The notes beneath the pieces were generated by a model that saw only the letters and a program-made list of their open reading frames with translations, was not told the DNA's origin and made no database searches. From Bacillus sp. CGMCC 1.16541 (GTDB lineage: Bacteria > Bacillota > Bacilli > Bacillales > Bacillaceae_H), in assembly GCF_003184905.1 (NCBI RefSeq), contig NZ_QFRU01000014.1, positions 1 through 64,000 on the forward strand: a DNA stretch of 64,000 nt. Direction: 5' to 3'. Below are positions 25,912-34,601 of this stretch, in pieces. Each line of letters begins with the position of its first letter. Positions within the stretch are counted from its first letter, which is position 1. Both the position numbers and the translations under genes were made by a program.

Positions 25912-27665
25912 ATCGTCACCTCACGTTCTGCATGACTTTTTAATTGCTGACGATAATATTGCTCTTTGTACCAGCCATCCCTCTTTATAAGACTATCGTG
26001 CGTTCCTTCTTCAATTACAACACCATTATCCAATACGAGAATATGATCGGCGTGTTCTACTGCTGATAATCGATGCGTTGTAATGAAAGTGGTTTTCCCT
26101 TGACGTTCACGTCGAACATTTCCAATAATTTTTGCTTCTGTTTTTGCATCAACGGCTGATAGCGCATCATCTAAAATAAGGATTTCTGGATTTTTTAACA
26201 ATGCACGGGCAATTGAGATACGTTGCTTTTGCCCACCTGACAGCGCCACTCCTTTTTCTCCTACCAACGTTTCTAACCCATTCGGTAAAAGCGGAATATC
26301 ATGACGAAACGCTGCTAAATCAATTGCTTTTTGTACGTCCTCTTCCGTCGCGTCCTTTTTACCAAATAAAATGTTTTCACGCGCTGTTTTTGAGAATAAT
26401 ACGTGATCTTGAGGAACGTACCCAATCCAATCTTGTACTTGTTCCATCTCTAGTTGTTCAATTGGAACATCTGCTATAGACAATTCACCTGTCCCTTTTG
26501 GATATTGACGAAGTAGTTGTCGAATAAGCGTTGTTTTACCACTTCCTGTTTTCCCCACAATTCCGATTGTCTGTCCGGCAGTTACTTGTAAATCAACATT
26601 TTGTAGGCTTTGAACTTGAGAAGATGGATACTGAAACGTCACTTTTCCAAATGAAATACTATCAGGAGAAGAGACATTTTTTGGCTGAGATGCATTCGCA
26701 ACGTCAGGTTTGTACGCTAACGTTTCATTCACACGATCAAGCGAAGCATTCCCTCGTTGCATGACGTTGATAAGCTCTCCAATCGCAAACATCGGCCAAA
26801 TCATCATTCCTAAATAAACGTTAAACGATACAAGTTCACCGAGTGTAATGGTTTGATGAAAAACAAGGTATGCCCCGTATCCTAATCCAATTAAATAACT
26901 TAAACCAACTAAAATTTTGATGGTTGGTTCGAACAAAGCATCGATTTTAGCAACAGATATATTCTTCTTATACACATCCTTGACTAATTGATGAAATCGC
27001 TGCTGATCTGCTCGTTCTTGTACGTAAGCTCGAATCACTCGAACACCTGCGACTGACTCTAACACTTGATCATTCATCTGCCCAAATGAATCTTGAGCAA
27101 TTGTAAAGCGCTCATGAATTTTTTTACCAAAGATGTTCATAAGCACTGCCATAATCGGCAGCGGAAGTAGCGCGGCAATTGTTAACTTCCAACTAATCAT
27201 AAAGCCCATTGTAAATAAAATAATGAGCATAAAAATACTTGAATCAATTAACGTTAAAATACCAAACCCTGCCGTTAATGAGATGGCTTTTAGATCATTC
27301 GTTGCTCGTGCCATCAAATCACCAGTACGATTTTTCTCGTAAAAGGTAGGTGTCATTTTTAATAAGTGCTTCATAAAACTTGAACGTAATGACCTCTCTA
27401 CTAAAAACGACCCACCAAACAGTTGATACATCCATACATATGTCACCACGTAACTTACTACAGTAATAACAGACAACCACATAATTTGGTTGCGAAATAA
27501 CTCAGTGGTCAGTGATCCCGCCTGAATATAATCAATGGTTAACCCAATAATTCTTGGTGGCATCACATCAATAAAACTAACAACAATCAATAGAAATACA
27601 GCCGTACTATATCTCTTCCAATGCTTTTTAAAAAACCAACTTAACTTCCATAGTACTGAAAACAT
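25908..27665 (-). CDS. bmrC: BmrC (YheI), multidrug ABC exporter half-transporter with degenerate ATP site
   Basis: Partner of BmrD, 585 residues: six transmembrane helices then a nucleotide-binding domain with GKTGSGKTT, LSGGQ and Walker B ILILDD. The catalytic Glu is replaced by Asp at residue 500, the same position and change known in B. subtilis BmrC; this makes one ATP site non-hydrolytic and is normal for this heterodimer. Start ATG 27665 follows SD AGGGGGA; the GTG at 27683 lies at that SD. Expression appears to be controlled by the attenuator leader upstream. Confidence 0.93.
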   Translation of the reverse strand: MFSVLWKLSWFFKKHWKRYSTAVFLLIVVSFIDVMPPRIIGLTIDYIQAGSLTTELFRNQIMWLSVITVVSYVVTYVWMYQLFGGSFLVERSLRSSFMKHLLKMTPTFYEKNRTGDLMARATNDLKAISLTAGFGILTLIDSSIFMLIILFTMGFMISWKLTIAALLPLPIMAVLMNIFGKKIHERFTIAQDSFGQMNDQVLESVAGVRVIRAYVQERADQQRFHQLVKDVYKKNISVAKIDALFEPTIKILVGLSYLIGLGYGAYLVFHQTITLGELVSFNVYLGMMIWPMFAIGELINVMQRGNASLDRVNETLAYKPDVANASQPKNVSSPDSISFGKVTFQYPSSQVQSLQNVDLQVTAGQTIGIVGKTGSGKTTLIRQLLRQYPKGTGELSIADVPIEQLEMEQVQDWIGYVPQDHVLFSKTARENILFGKKDATEEDVQKAIDLAAFRHDIPLLPNGLETLVGEKGVALSGGQKQRISIARALLKNPEILILDDALSAVDAKTEAKIIGNVRRERQGKTTFITTHRLSAVEHADHILVLDNGVVIEEGTHDSLIKRDGWYKEQYYRQQLKSHAEREVTI

Positions 27666-27695
27666 TATTTTTTCCCCCTTCACTGTTCTCGTTTA

Positions 27696-27752
27696 CTAAC
27701 CGCCTTCTAGCTCCACTGCACTTACAATTAGACGTGATACTGACATCATCAT
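27696..27752 (-). CDS. Short leader ORF just upstream of bmrC
   Basis: An 18-codon ORF beginning with three Met codons (MMMSVSRLIVSAVELEGG). It has an excellent SD, TTAGGAGG, 9 nt upstream and ends 31 nt before the bmrC start. It may recruit ribosomes for bmrC or act as a second translation sensor. No homologue known to me; assignment rests on the strong SD. Confidence 0.45.
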   Translation of the reverse strand: MMMSVSRLIVSAVELEGG

Positions 27753-27780
27753 GACCCATTCCTCCTAAATTTTTTATATC

Positions 27781-27803
27781 AAATAACCATTTTATGGTTA
27801 TTT
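27781..27803 (-). other. Perfect hairpin in the bmrCD leader
   Basis: AAATAACCAT and ATGGTTATTT separated by 3 nt, a 10-bp perfect stem between the second terminator and the second leader ORF. There is no direct U tract, so it is more likely a stabiliser or part of an alternative fold than a terminator. Confidence 0.5.
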
Positions 27804-27810
27804 AACAACA

Positions 27811-27844
27811 TAAAAAAGGCACATCGAGATGAACGATATGCCTT
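27811..27844 (-). terminator. Second attenuator terminator in the bmrCD leader
   Basis: On the minus strand AAGGCA-ATCG pairs with CGAT-TGCCTT around a 7-nt loop, followed directly by a T run. It lies within the leader transcript, ahead of bmrC. Confidence 0.7.
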
Positions 27845-27847
27845 GAA

Positions 27848-27890
27848 ATACAAAAAGCACACGCCACAGCTATACGTGACATGTGCTTAG
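27848..27890 (-). terminator. First attenuator terminator in the bmrCD leader
   Basis: On the minus strand AAGCACA-GTCAC pairs with GTGGC-TGTGCTT, followed by TTTTTGTATTT. The 5' arm contains GTCACGT (27874-27880 on the plus strand), which is complementary to ACGTGAC inside the first leader ORF (27934-27940), giving a plausible antiterminator. Confidence 0.7.
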
Positions 27891-27908
27891 CTTTTATAAA
27901 TAAATGGA

Positions 27909-27989
27909 TTAGTTAGCTAGACAGGTAGTTTCAGTCACGTCATTATTTAATTGGTCTTGTTTTTTTGTATCAATCATTACCTTTTTCAT
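27909..27989 (-). CDS. Leader peptide of the bmrCD operon (BmrB-like role)
   Basis: A 26-residue ORF (start MKKVMIDTKKQDQLN, end TTCLAN) with a strong SD, ATAGGAGG, located 43 nt after the promoter -10. In B. subtilis bmrCD is induced by ribosome-targeting drugs through translation of the BmrB leader peptide and transcription attenuation. This shorter, different peptide is in the same place, before two terminators. Its middle codons (Val-Thr, GTGACT) overlap the segment that can pair with the first terminator, as expected for ribosome-controlled attenuation. The role is inferred. Confidence 0.65.
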   Translation of the reverse strand: MKKVMIDTKKQDQLNNDVTETTCLAN

Positions 27990-28031
27990 GACGTAACCTC
28001 CTATCTAATTAGTTATTTTTTCCACTTTATC

Positions 28032-28060
28032 ATCTTACATGTTACTCATTTTTTTGTCAA
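28032..28060 (-). promoter_or_regulatory. Sigma-A promoter of the bmr leader/bmrCD operon
   Basis: TTGACA, 17-nt spacer, TAAGAT on the minus strand. The -35 lies within one copy of a 13-bp direct repeat (28056-28068 and 28106-28118). Confidence 0.8.
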
Positions 28061-28110
28061 TTACAATTTTTAGAAAAGTTTAAATTTTAGGTTAAGTTAA
28101 CTGAAGTCAA

Positions 28111-31100
28111 TTACAATTCTGGTGTTACTGATTGTGTCTTGTTCTTATTTCGTTTTCGACCGATACGATCTAACAATTCATACATAACAGGTACGACAAC
28201 GAGTGTTAGTAATGTTGAAACTGCTAACCCTCCAATTACAACAACTGCTAAACTTTTTGATACCATACTTCCTGCTTCAGCTGTCCCAAACACTAACGGC
28301 ATCATTGCAACAATTGTTGTAGCAGCTGTCATAATAATTGGTCGTAAGCGTACAGCCCCTGCATCTAACAGCGCTTCACGTGTAGAAAGCCCTCGCTCCT
28401 TGTTTTGTTGAACTCGTTCAATTAATACAATGGCATTGGTGACAACAATCCCAATTAACATGAGTGCACCAATCAATGCGTTCATGTCTACTGGTGTACG
28501 TGTAACCATAAGGCCTAGTATTCCTCCTACAACAGCAAGAGGTAACGAAAATAAAATGGCAAATGGCGCTCTAGCTTGACCGAATGTGATGACCATAATT
28601 AAATATACAATACCGATTGCTAGACCCATAATCTTAAACAAGTCCATAAACATCTCTTGCATTGATTCTGTTGACCCTGCTACTTCAACGTTTGCTCCAT
28701 CTGGAAGTTCTAACTCTTTCACCATAGTGTTTACTTCGATTCCTACTTTTTGAAGGTCTTCTTCGTTAATTTGAGCAGTGACTTGAATCGTTTCTTTTCC
28801 ATCTTGATGATACACTTGCGTTTTAATTTCTTCTAGGTCAATCGTCGCTACATCCCGAAGTTTCATCGAACCAGCTATAGGAGACATAATAGTCGTATCT
28901 AGTAATGCTTCTTTAGTCGTTAAGCCCTCTTTATTCATTCGAAGAACGACGTTCATTTGCTCTTCATCAATGGTCATTTGTCCAAGTACTGCTTTACTAA
29001 TACGCATACGCATTTGCTCGCCAATTTGTTGAGGAGTTAAACCGGCCTCTTCAGCTCTCTTTTGATTGACGTCAATAATCCATTCATTTTTTAAGTCTTC
29101 ATAATTACTTTTAATTTTCTCAAGCCCTTTAACGGATTCAAGTTCTTTCATCACCATGTTTGATACATCAATCATTTCTTCTTGTTGATCTGCTGTGACG
29201 TTTAATACGACCCCACTTCCGCCACCAAAACTTGAATAACTTAATTTCATGACAGATAAGTCCGCTGGTTTATATTCCTTTTCAGCTTTCTTTAGCTCTT
29301 CAATAAAAGCATCTGTGTCTTTCCCTTTTTCAAACATAACGAAAATACTTGCTTCGTTGCTTTTTGATACATCTCCCCACGCCGCATCTTCAGAAGCAGA
29401 ACCCATGCGAACGAGTAGTTCTTTTAATTTATCTTCTTCTAACAGTTTCTTTTCAAGTTGAATTGCTGTTTCTTCTGCTTTTTCCGAATCATAGTCAGCT
29501 GGGAAAGACATTGTAATTTCAACCATCGATTCTTCTTCCGATGAAATATTGGCTTTTGGTAACACCACGTATGCAGCAATCGAACCGACGAATAGCAAAA
29601 ATGAAACTCCTAATACAATCAATTTATGTGACAATGACCATTGCAACAATGCAACATATCGCTTTGAAGGGGCCGGTTCTTTATGAGTAACATTTTTTAA
29701 TAAAAGGTAACTCATTAGTGGAACAACCGTTAATGCTACAAGTAACGACGCTAAAATGCTATAAACAACCGCTAATACCATTGGTAACGTGAATTCTCCA
29801 ATTGCCCCTGATACTAACCCGACAGGTAAGAATACCGCAATGGTTGTTAAAGTGGACGCCGTAATAGCAACTGCTACTTCCTTTGTTCCTTCAATGATGA
29901 GGTTCATGGAGAAAGGCTCTGTTTGTAAACGTCTAAAAATGTTTTCAATAACAACGATACTATCGTCGACTAAACGTCCTACCGCTACGGCTAATCCTCC
30001 TAGGGTTAAAATATTGAGCGTGACATTTGATTGATCAAGTAAAAATAGCGTAATGAGTACCGAAAGCGGAATACTAACAACTGCAATGATTGTCGTGCGA
30101 ATGTTTCGCAAAAAGAATAAAATGATAATTGTCGCAGCAACTGCACCAATTCCTACTTCTTTTGCCATTCCTAATACTGCATTTTCAACTTGTTCTGCTG
30201 TTGACATGATCATACGAACTTCAAATTTCTCTCCATATTTATCGTTAAGTTCATTAATTTTTTCATCAATTGCCTTTCCTGTTGAAACCGCATTTTTACT
30301 CGCTTCTTTAATCACAACGAGAGCTAAACCTTCTTCGCCACCAATGCGAGAAATTGCTTCATAATCTTGTTTCACTTCTACTTTTGCGACATCTGACAAT
30401 TTTACGTTCGGTGCGATTAAGATGTTTTTGACTTCGTTCACACTTTTTATTTGACCAATCACGCGAACCGCATTGGTCTCATTATCTACCTTTATTTGAC
30501 CAGCTGGAATCGATGCTTCTTTTCCTTGTAATGCACCCATCACTTGCATTGGAGATAGTTGCTTTTCATTTAATTTTTCTGGGTCCACAGTAATTGCAAG
30601 CTCTGTATTCGAACGTCCATAAAAAACGATCGATGCTACTCCGTCAATGTCTTCTAGCTGAGGAACCACGTTCTCTTCGATAAATTGTTCATCTTGCTTC
30701 GAAAATCCACCTTCTTTTTGAAGGGCAATTTGTGCAATAGGAATCATTGATGTATTAAGTTGAGATACAACTGGTTTCATCGTTCCATCTTCTACTGGTA
30801 GTTGATTTGTCATTTTTTCAACTTGAGCTGCAGCTTCTTTCATGTCTGCTTTTGATGTGTAAAAAATGTCTATTCTGGATATACCTTCACTTGTAGAAGA
30901 AATCATGGAATCAATATGTTCTAAGTTTTTGAATTGTTTTTCTAACGGTTCAGTGATGTGTTCGGTTAACGTTTCTGCATCTGTTCCAGGAGATAACGTC
31001 GTCACTGTTACCATAGGATTATCAACACTTGGTAAAAATTCCATCGGTAATTTCGAGCCTGAATACATACCTAAAATAGAAATAAGAAAGATCATAATAA

Positions 31101-31146
31101 TAACAGCGGCTCGATTCTTTAATGAAAAACGAGTCAAAATAGACAT
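28111..31146 (-). CDS. RND-family multidrug/surfactant efflux pump (SwrC/YerP-like)
   Basis: A proton-driven inner-membrane pump of the AcrB/SwrC type, 1011 residues. It has 12 membrane segments in two repeats, each with a large extracytoplasmic domain. The proton-relay region is visible (GGLAVAVGRLVDDSIVVIE, helix 4, with the Asp pair). It starts FSLKNRAAVIIMIF and has the usual LSPGTDAETLTEHITEPLEKQF porter motif. SwrC of B. subtilis exports surfactin; the substrate here is unknown. SD GGTTGGAG. No clear terminator follows; transcription may run towards the bmr promoter. Confidence 0.9.
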   Translation of the reverse strand: MSILTRFSLKNRAAVIIMIFLISILGMYSGSKLPMEFLPSVDNPMVTVTTLSPGTDAETLTEHITEPLEKQFKNLEHIDSMISSTSEGISRIDIFYTSKADMKEAAAQVEKMTNQLPVEDGTMKPVVSQLNTSMIPIAQIALQKEGGFSKQDEQFIEENVVPQLEDIDGVASIVFYGRSNTELAITVDPEKLNEKQLSPMQVMGALQGKEASIPAGQIKVDNETNAVRVIGQIKSVNEVKNILIAPNVKLSDVAKVEVKQDYEAISRIGGEEGLALVVIKEASKNAVSTGKAIDEKINELNDKYGEKFEVRMIMSTAEQVENAVLGMAKEVGIGAVAATIIILFFLRNIRTTIIAVVSIPLSVLITLFLLDQSNVTLNILTLGGLAVAVGRLVDDSIVVIENIFRRLQTEPFSMNLIIEGTKEVAVAITASTLTTIAVFLPVGLVSGAIGEFTLPMVLAVVYSILASLLVALTVVPLMSYLLLKNVTHKEPAPSKRYVALLQWSLSHKLIVLGVSFLLFVGSIAAYVVLPKANISSEEESMVEITMSFPADYDSEKAEETAIQLEKKLLEEDKLKELLVRMGSASEDAAWGDVSKSNEASIFVMFEKGKDTDAFIEELKKAEKEYKPADLSVMKLSYSSFGGGSGVVLNVTADQQEEMIDVSNMVMKELESVKGLEKIKSNYEDLKNEWIIDVNQKRAEEAGLTPQQIGEQMRMRISKAVLGQMTIDEEQMNVVLRMNKEGLTTKEALLDTTIMSPIAGSMKLRDVATIDLEEIKTQVYHQDGKETIQVTAQINEEDLQKVGIEVNTMVKELELPDGANVEVAGSTESMQEMFMDLFKIMGLAIGIVYLIMVITFGQARAPFAILFSLPLAVVGGILGLMVTRTPVDMNALIGALMLIGIVVTNAIVLIERVQQNKERGLSTREALLDAGAVRLRPIIMTAATTIVAMMPLVFGTAEAGSMVSKSLAVVVIGGLAVSTLLTLVVVPVMYELLDRIGRKRNKNKTQSVTPEL

Positions 31147-31239
31147 AAAATCTCCAACCTTTTCCTATAATTTTCCACACCACCTAACTATATATCAAAA
31201 GTCCTGTTTTATGTATGGAAAAACCTAATTTTAACTATA

Positions 31240-31278
31240 AAAAAATCGACAAAGAGATGAGTTCTCTTTGTCGATTTT
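31240..31278 (-). terminator. Terminator of the ybjQ pair
   Basis: AAAATCGACAAAGAG pairs with CTCTTTGTCGATTTT, then T run on the minus strand. Confidence 0.85.
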
Positions 31279-31297
31279 GGTTCCTCTATTGTATAAA

Positions 31298-31612
31298 TTA
31301 ATCAACGTACACCGCTGTTCCATATGCGATAATTTCAGAAGCATTTTGCATGACAGCTGATGTTTCAAGACGCATCGCAATAATGGCATTTGCTCCTTTT
31401 TGCTGTGCGTCTTCGACCATTCTACCGATTGCTTGTTTTCGAGCTTGTTCCATCATATCTGTGTATTCTTTAATTTCGCCACCCACAATGGTTTTCAAAC
31501 CAGCCATAATGTCTCGACCAATGTTTTTTGATTGAACCGTACTCCCTCTTACAAATCCTTTTAACTCTTTTACCTCTTTACCTGGTACAAAATCAGTAGT
31601 CACGATAATCAC
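31298..31612 (-). CDS. YbjQ-family (UPF0145) protein
   Basis: A 104-residue cytosolic protein with the family pattern VRGSTVQSKNIGRDIMAGLK, EYTDMMEQARKQAI and GANAIIAMR. The fold is a pentameric alpha/beta barrel; function is not settled, though it is sometimes labelled heavy-metal binding. GTG start at 31612 with SD AGGAGG lying inside the upstream gene, which it overlaps by 20 nt, so the two are translationally linked. Confidence 0.88.
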   Translation of the reverse strand: MIIVTTDFVPGKEVKELKGFVRGSTVQSKNIGRDIMAGLKTIVGGEIKEYTDMMEQARKQAIGRMVEDAQQKGANAIIAMRLETSAVMQNASEIIAYGTAVYVD

Positions 31613-31805
31613 GATTATCTTCCTCCTCTTTCTCTTTTTTACGTTCCCAAATAAATAGAACCACTAATCCTATCAAAGCAATCACATAGGTAACATAAAA
31701 AACGATGGCTGCTGTGATATTAATAAATAAAAAGGCAACGCCTACTAACTGACCTACAATTGCTACAATAAGTAGTATGTATTTCCACTTGTCTAACTTC
31801 TTCAT
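31593..31805 (-). CDS. Small two-helix membrane protein linked to YbjQ
   Basis: 70 residues with two hydrophobic helices (about 8-28 and 32-54) and a Lys/Glu then Asp/Tyr/Arg-rich tail (EEEDNRDYRDY). Overlap with the YbjQ gene suggests a joint function, perhaps anchoring YbjQ to the membrane. No named family recognised. Confidence 0.65.
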   Translation of the reverse strand: MKKLDKWKYILLIVAIVGQLVGVAFLFINITAAIVFYVTYVIALIGLVVLFIWERKKEKEEEDNRDYRDY

Positions 31806-31948
31806 ACTTTATCACCATTTTCAACATATCATGTATTTTTTACCATGTATATACATTCCATGAATTCTTATGCTTGATAATGCTTACAACAATAAATGAG
31901 CTTGAAACATAAGTAAGGCAAACATAGTAAAGTAAATCCACATAACAA

Positions 31949-32029
31949 ATCCCTTGCCAACTTATTATAGAACGAACTTCTAAAAGTCAGGTTAGGTATC
32001 TAAATACCTAACTCTTATTGGCAAGGGAT
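31949..32029. repeat. 81-bp structured element with 12-bp perfect terminal inverted repeats
   Basis: ATCCCTTGCCAA at 31949-31960 and its exact complement at 32018-32029 enclose a second perfect hairpin, GTTAGGTAT-CTAA-ATACCTAAC (31991-32012), and a small AACTT/AAGT stem. It could be a compound terminator of the DedA-like gene, a small RNA or a MITE-like remnant. No copy seen elsewhere in the window. Confidence 0.5.
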
Positions 32030-32085
32030 GCTGCGACCTGATTTTAATAGGCTTTTTCTTTATCTCTTCGGCTCAATTCTTCTTT

Positions 32086-32646
32086 TTATTTCACTTTTCT
32101 CTTCCGATAAATAAAGAACGCAAAGATAAAAATAACACCTACTATTAAAGTAGTAACCGCTCCGTACTTTGTAATGAGTGACATTGCTTGATCTCCGAAG
32201 TACATGACAACAAGTGCCACAAGGAAAAAACGCGCACCACGGCCAATTAATGATCCAATAATAAACACAGGCAAGTTCATTTTTACCGCTCCGCTTAATA
32301 CCGTAAACACTTTATACGGAATGGGTGTAAATCCTGCAAAAATAATGGCTCCAGCTCCATATTTCTCGTACATCATCTCGGCTTTATTAATGATATGAGG
32401 CGATGCAAACTTTTGTAAAAGTGGACGTCCTATTATTTGACCTAAGAAATAACCAAAAATCCCTCCAAGTACCGATGCCACTGTTGTATACAATGCGTAC
32501 AGTAACGCATTAGAAGGGTTGACGATACTCATCGGAATTAGTAATGCATCAGGTGGGACGATAAAAAATGAGGATTCTGTAAACGAAACAACAACTAGCC
32601 CCCACACACCCCAATCTCTAAAAAACTCTATTAGCTGATCAATCAT
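32086..32646 (-). CDS. YqaA/DedA-family (VTT domain) membrane protein
   Basis: A 186-residue membrane protein with the VTT-domain features FFIVPPDALLIP, a glycine-rich GGIFGYFLGQIIGRP helix and FTPIPYKVFTVLSGAVKM followed by GRGARFF. Members of this superfamily flip or move lipids (undecaprenyl phosphate, phospholipids); which lipid is not known here. Start ATG 32646 has SD TGGAGG; an extension to 32676 lacks one. Confidence 0.85.
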   Translation of the reverse strand: MIDQLIEFFRDWGVWGLVVVSFTESSFFIVPPDALLIPMSIVNPSNALLYALYTTVASVLGGIFGYFLGQIIGRPLLQKFASPHIINKAEMMYEKYGAGAIIFAGFTPIPYKVFTVLSGAVKMNLPVFIIGSLIGRGARFFLVALVVMYFGDQAMSLITKYGAVTTLIVGVIFIFAFFIYRKRKVK

Positions 32647-32854
32647 TGTTAACCTCCATATGTAAAGTAAAAACACTATTTATTATAAAAGACGATTTTT
32701 CATTTGTAAAAAGATTGTCCCATTTACCTTATGATTTATTTTCGTATTGATGAATCACTTTCCAAAAAACAATCAGAAAATTTTTATTTTTAGTTCAAAC
32801 TACGTGTTTCTTCCTATATATGTGACAAGTTTCGACAATAGATTTTCTCTTTTA

Positions 32855-32883
32855 TTCACTTTTCATTCTTGTTACCATGATAC
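32855..32883 (+). promoter_or_regulatory. Possible sigma-A promoter of the Na/Pi symporter gene
   Basis: TTCACT, 17-nt spacer, TGATAC, about 40 nt before the start codon. Confidence 0.4.
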
Positions 32884-32924
32884 ACGTAACGATGAACGGA
32901 CTACTTAAAGGAGAGTGAACAGCT

Positions 32925-34544
32925 TTGAGCTTACAGGAAATACTGTTTATGTTCTTTGGAGGACTCGGTATTTTTCTATTTAGTATTAAATTTTTAGGTG
33001 ACGGGCTTCAAAAAGCCGCAGGAGATCGACTTCGTGAAATTTTAGATCGTTTTACAACAAATCCTATTATGGGTGTATTAGCAGGTATCTTCGTGACCAT
33101 TTTACTTCAAAGTAGTAGTGGAACAACTGTTTTAACTGTTGGACTAGTTAGTGCAGGTTTTATGACTCTTCGCCAAGCCATTGGTGTCATTATGGGAGCG
33201 AATATTGGGACCACGGTTACCGCATTTATTATTGGGATTAAGATTTCTGACTATGCGTTGTTAATTGTCGGAATTGGTGCCTTTTTACTCTTCTTTTTAA
33301 AAGACAAACGCATCAATAATATTGGACAAATTGTCTTTGGATTTGGTGGATTATTTTTAGGGTTAAACTTAATGGGAGATGGCCTTAAGCCTTTACGTGA
33401 AGTACAAGCATTTGCTGATTTAACTGTCAGCATGAGTGATAATCCGTTACTTGGTGTGTTAATTGGAACTATTTTCACTGTAAGTGTTCAAAGCTCATCT
33501 GCATCAATTGCCTTACTTCAACAATTGTACTCTCAAGGAGCAATGGACCTTCAAGCTGCTTTACCGGTTTTATTTGGAGATAACATTGGAACAACGATTA
33601 CAGCATTGATTGCTGCAATTGGTGCAACGATTACAGCAAAGCGTGCTGCTTTAACACATGTTATTTTCAACCTAATTGGAACAATTTTAGTACTAGTATT
33701 TTTAATTCCATACACAGCACTTATTGCTCAACTTCAAAATACACTGAACTTAAATCCTGAAATGACGATTGCGTTTGCACATGGTATTTTCAATGTGTTA
33801 AATACTCTTATTCAACTTCCATTCATCGCTTTCTTAGCGTGGATCGTCACAAAAGCGATACCGGGTAACGATCGTGTTGTTGAATATAAAGTGAAACATT
33901 TAGATGAATTATTATTGGATCAAGCACCATCAATCGCATTAGGGCAAGCTCATAAAGAAGTGTTACGCATGGGTGACATGGCCATTCAAGGTGTAAAAGA
34001 AGCAAAATTATTCGTACAAACAAATGATAAACGTAGCAGTGACTTAATCGTTCAATTTGAAGAAGCCATTAATAATTTAGATGAAAAGATTACGAACTAT
34101 TTAGTGAGAATTTCACCCAACAACTTGTCAGAACAAGAATCCCAAAAGCATCATCGACTTATTAATATCGTCCGCGACTTAGAGCGTGTAGGTGATCATA
34201 TGGAAAATGTGATGGAGTTGATTGAATATAAAAAAGTTCAAAAAACCCACTTATCTGAAGATGCCATTTCTGATCTTGAAGAAATGTTTAATGTCACAAT
34301 TTCAACTTTAGAAACAGCTATTCACTCTTTAGAATCGGAGGATACAGAACAGGCAAAAGCTGTTCTTCATAAAGAAGGAGTCATTGATTCAATGGAACGA
34401 CAACTTCGAAAGAAACATTTAATTCGCCTTAATAATCGGCAATGTACAGGTGCTGCTGGTATTGTATTTGTGGATATTATCAGTAATTTAGAACGAATTG
34501 GCGATCACTCTGTTAATATTGCAGAAGCTGTTTTAGATAAATAA
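32925..34544 (+). CDS. Na+/phosphate symporter-like protein with PhoU domain
   Basis: 539 residues. Two inverted NptA/PNaS repeats carry the paired motifs QSSSGTTVLTVG with GANIGTTVTA, and VQSSSASIALLQQL with GDNIGTTITA. They are followed by a cytosolic PhoU-like helical domain (from about 340 to the end; RDLERVGDHMENVMELIE and SNLERIGDHSVNIAEA). Likely sodium-coupled phosphate uptake or efflux with a regulatory PhoU tail. TTG start with SD AAAGGAGAG. Monocistronic. Confidence 0.9.
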   Translation: MSLQEILFMFFGGLGIFLFSIKFLGDGLQKAAGDRLREILDRFTTNPIMGVLAGIFVTILLQSSSGTTVLTVGLVSAGFMTLRQAIGVIMGANIGTTVTAFIIGIKISDYALLIVGIGAFLLFFLKDKRINNIGQIVFGFGGLFLGLNLMGDGLKPLREVQAFADLTVSMSDNPLLGVLIGTIFTVSVQSSSASIALLQQLYSQGAMDLQAALPVLFGDNIGTTITALIAAIGATITAKRAALTHVIFNLIGTILVLVFLIPYTALIAQLQNTLNLNPEMTIAFAHGIFNVLNTLIQLPFIAFLAWIVTKAIPGNDRVVEYKVKHLDELLLDQAPSIALGQAHKEVLRMGDMAIQGVKEAKLFVQTNDKRSSDLIVQFEEAINNLDEKITNYLVRISPNNLSEQESQKHHRLINIVRDLERVGDHMENVMELIEYKKVQKTHLSEDAISDLEEMFNVTISTLETAIHSLESEDTEQAKAVLHKEGVIDSMERQLRKKHLIRLNNRQCTGAAGIVFVDIISNLERIGDHSVNIAEAVLDK

Positions 34545-34548
34545 AAAG

Positions 34549-34601
34549 AAGACTCGTTACGAACATTCCAGATATAAATGAATGTTGTAACGAGTCTTTT
34601 T
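34549..34601. terminator. Bidirectional terminator between the Na/Pi symporter and tcyC
   Basis: AAGACTCGTTACGAACATTC pairs with GAATGTTGTAACGAGTCTT, then T run on the plus strand; A-rich on the other side. Confidence 0.85.

Noticed and set aside
27663-27759. A longer ORF starting at ATG 27759 in the bmrC leader
   Set aside because: Its ATG is only 2 nt from the SD and the frame runs into bmrC out of phase; the 18-codon ORF at 27752 has proper spacing.
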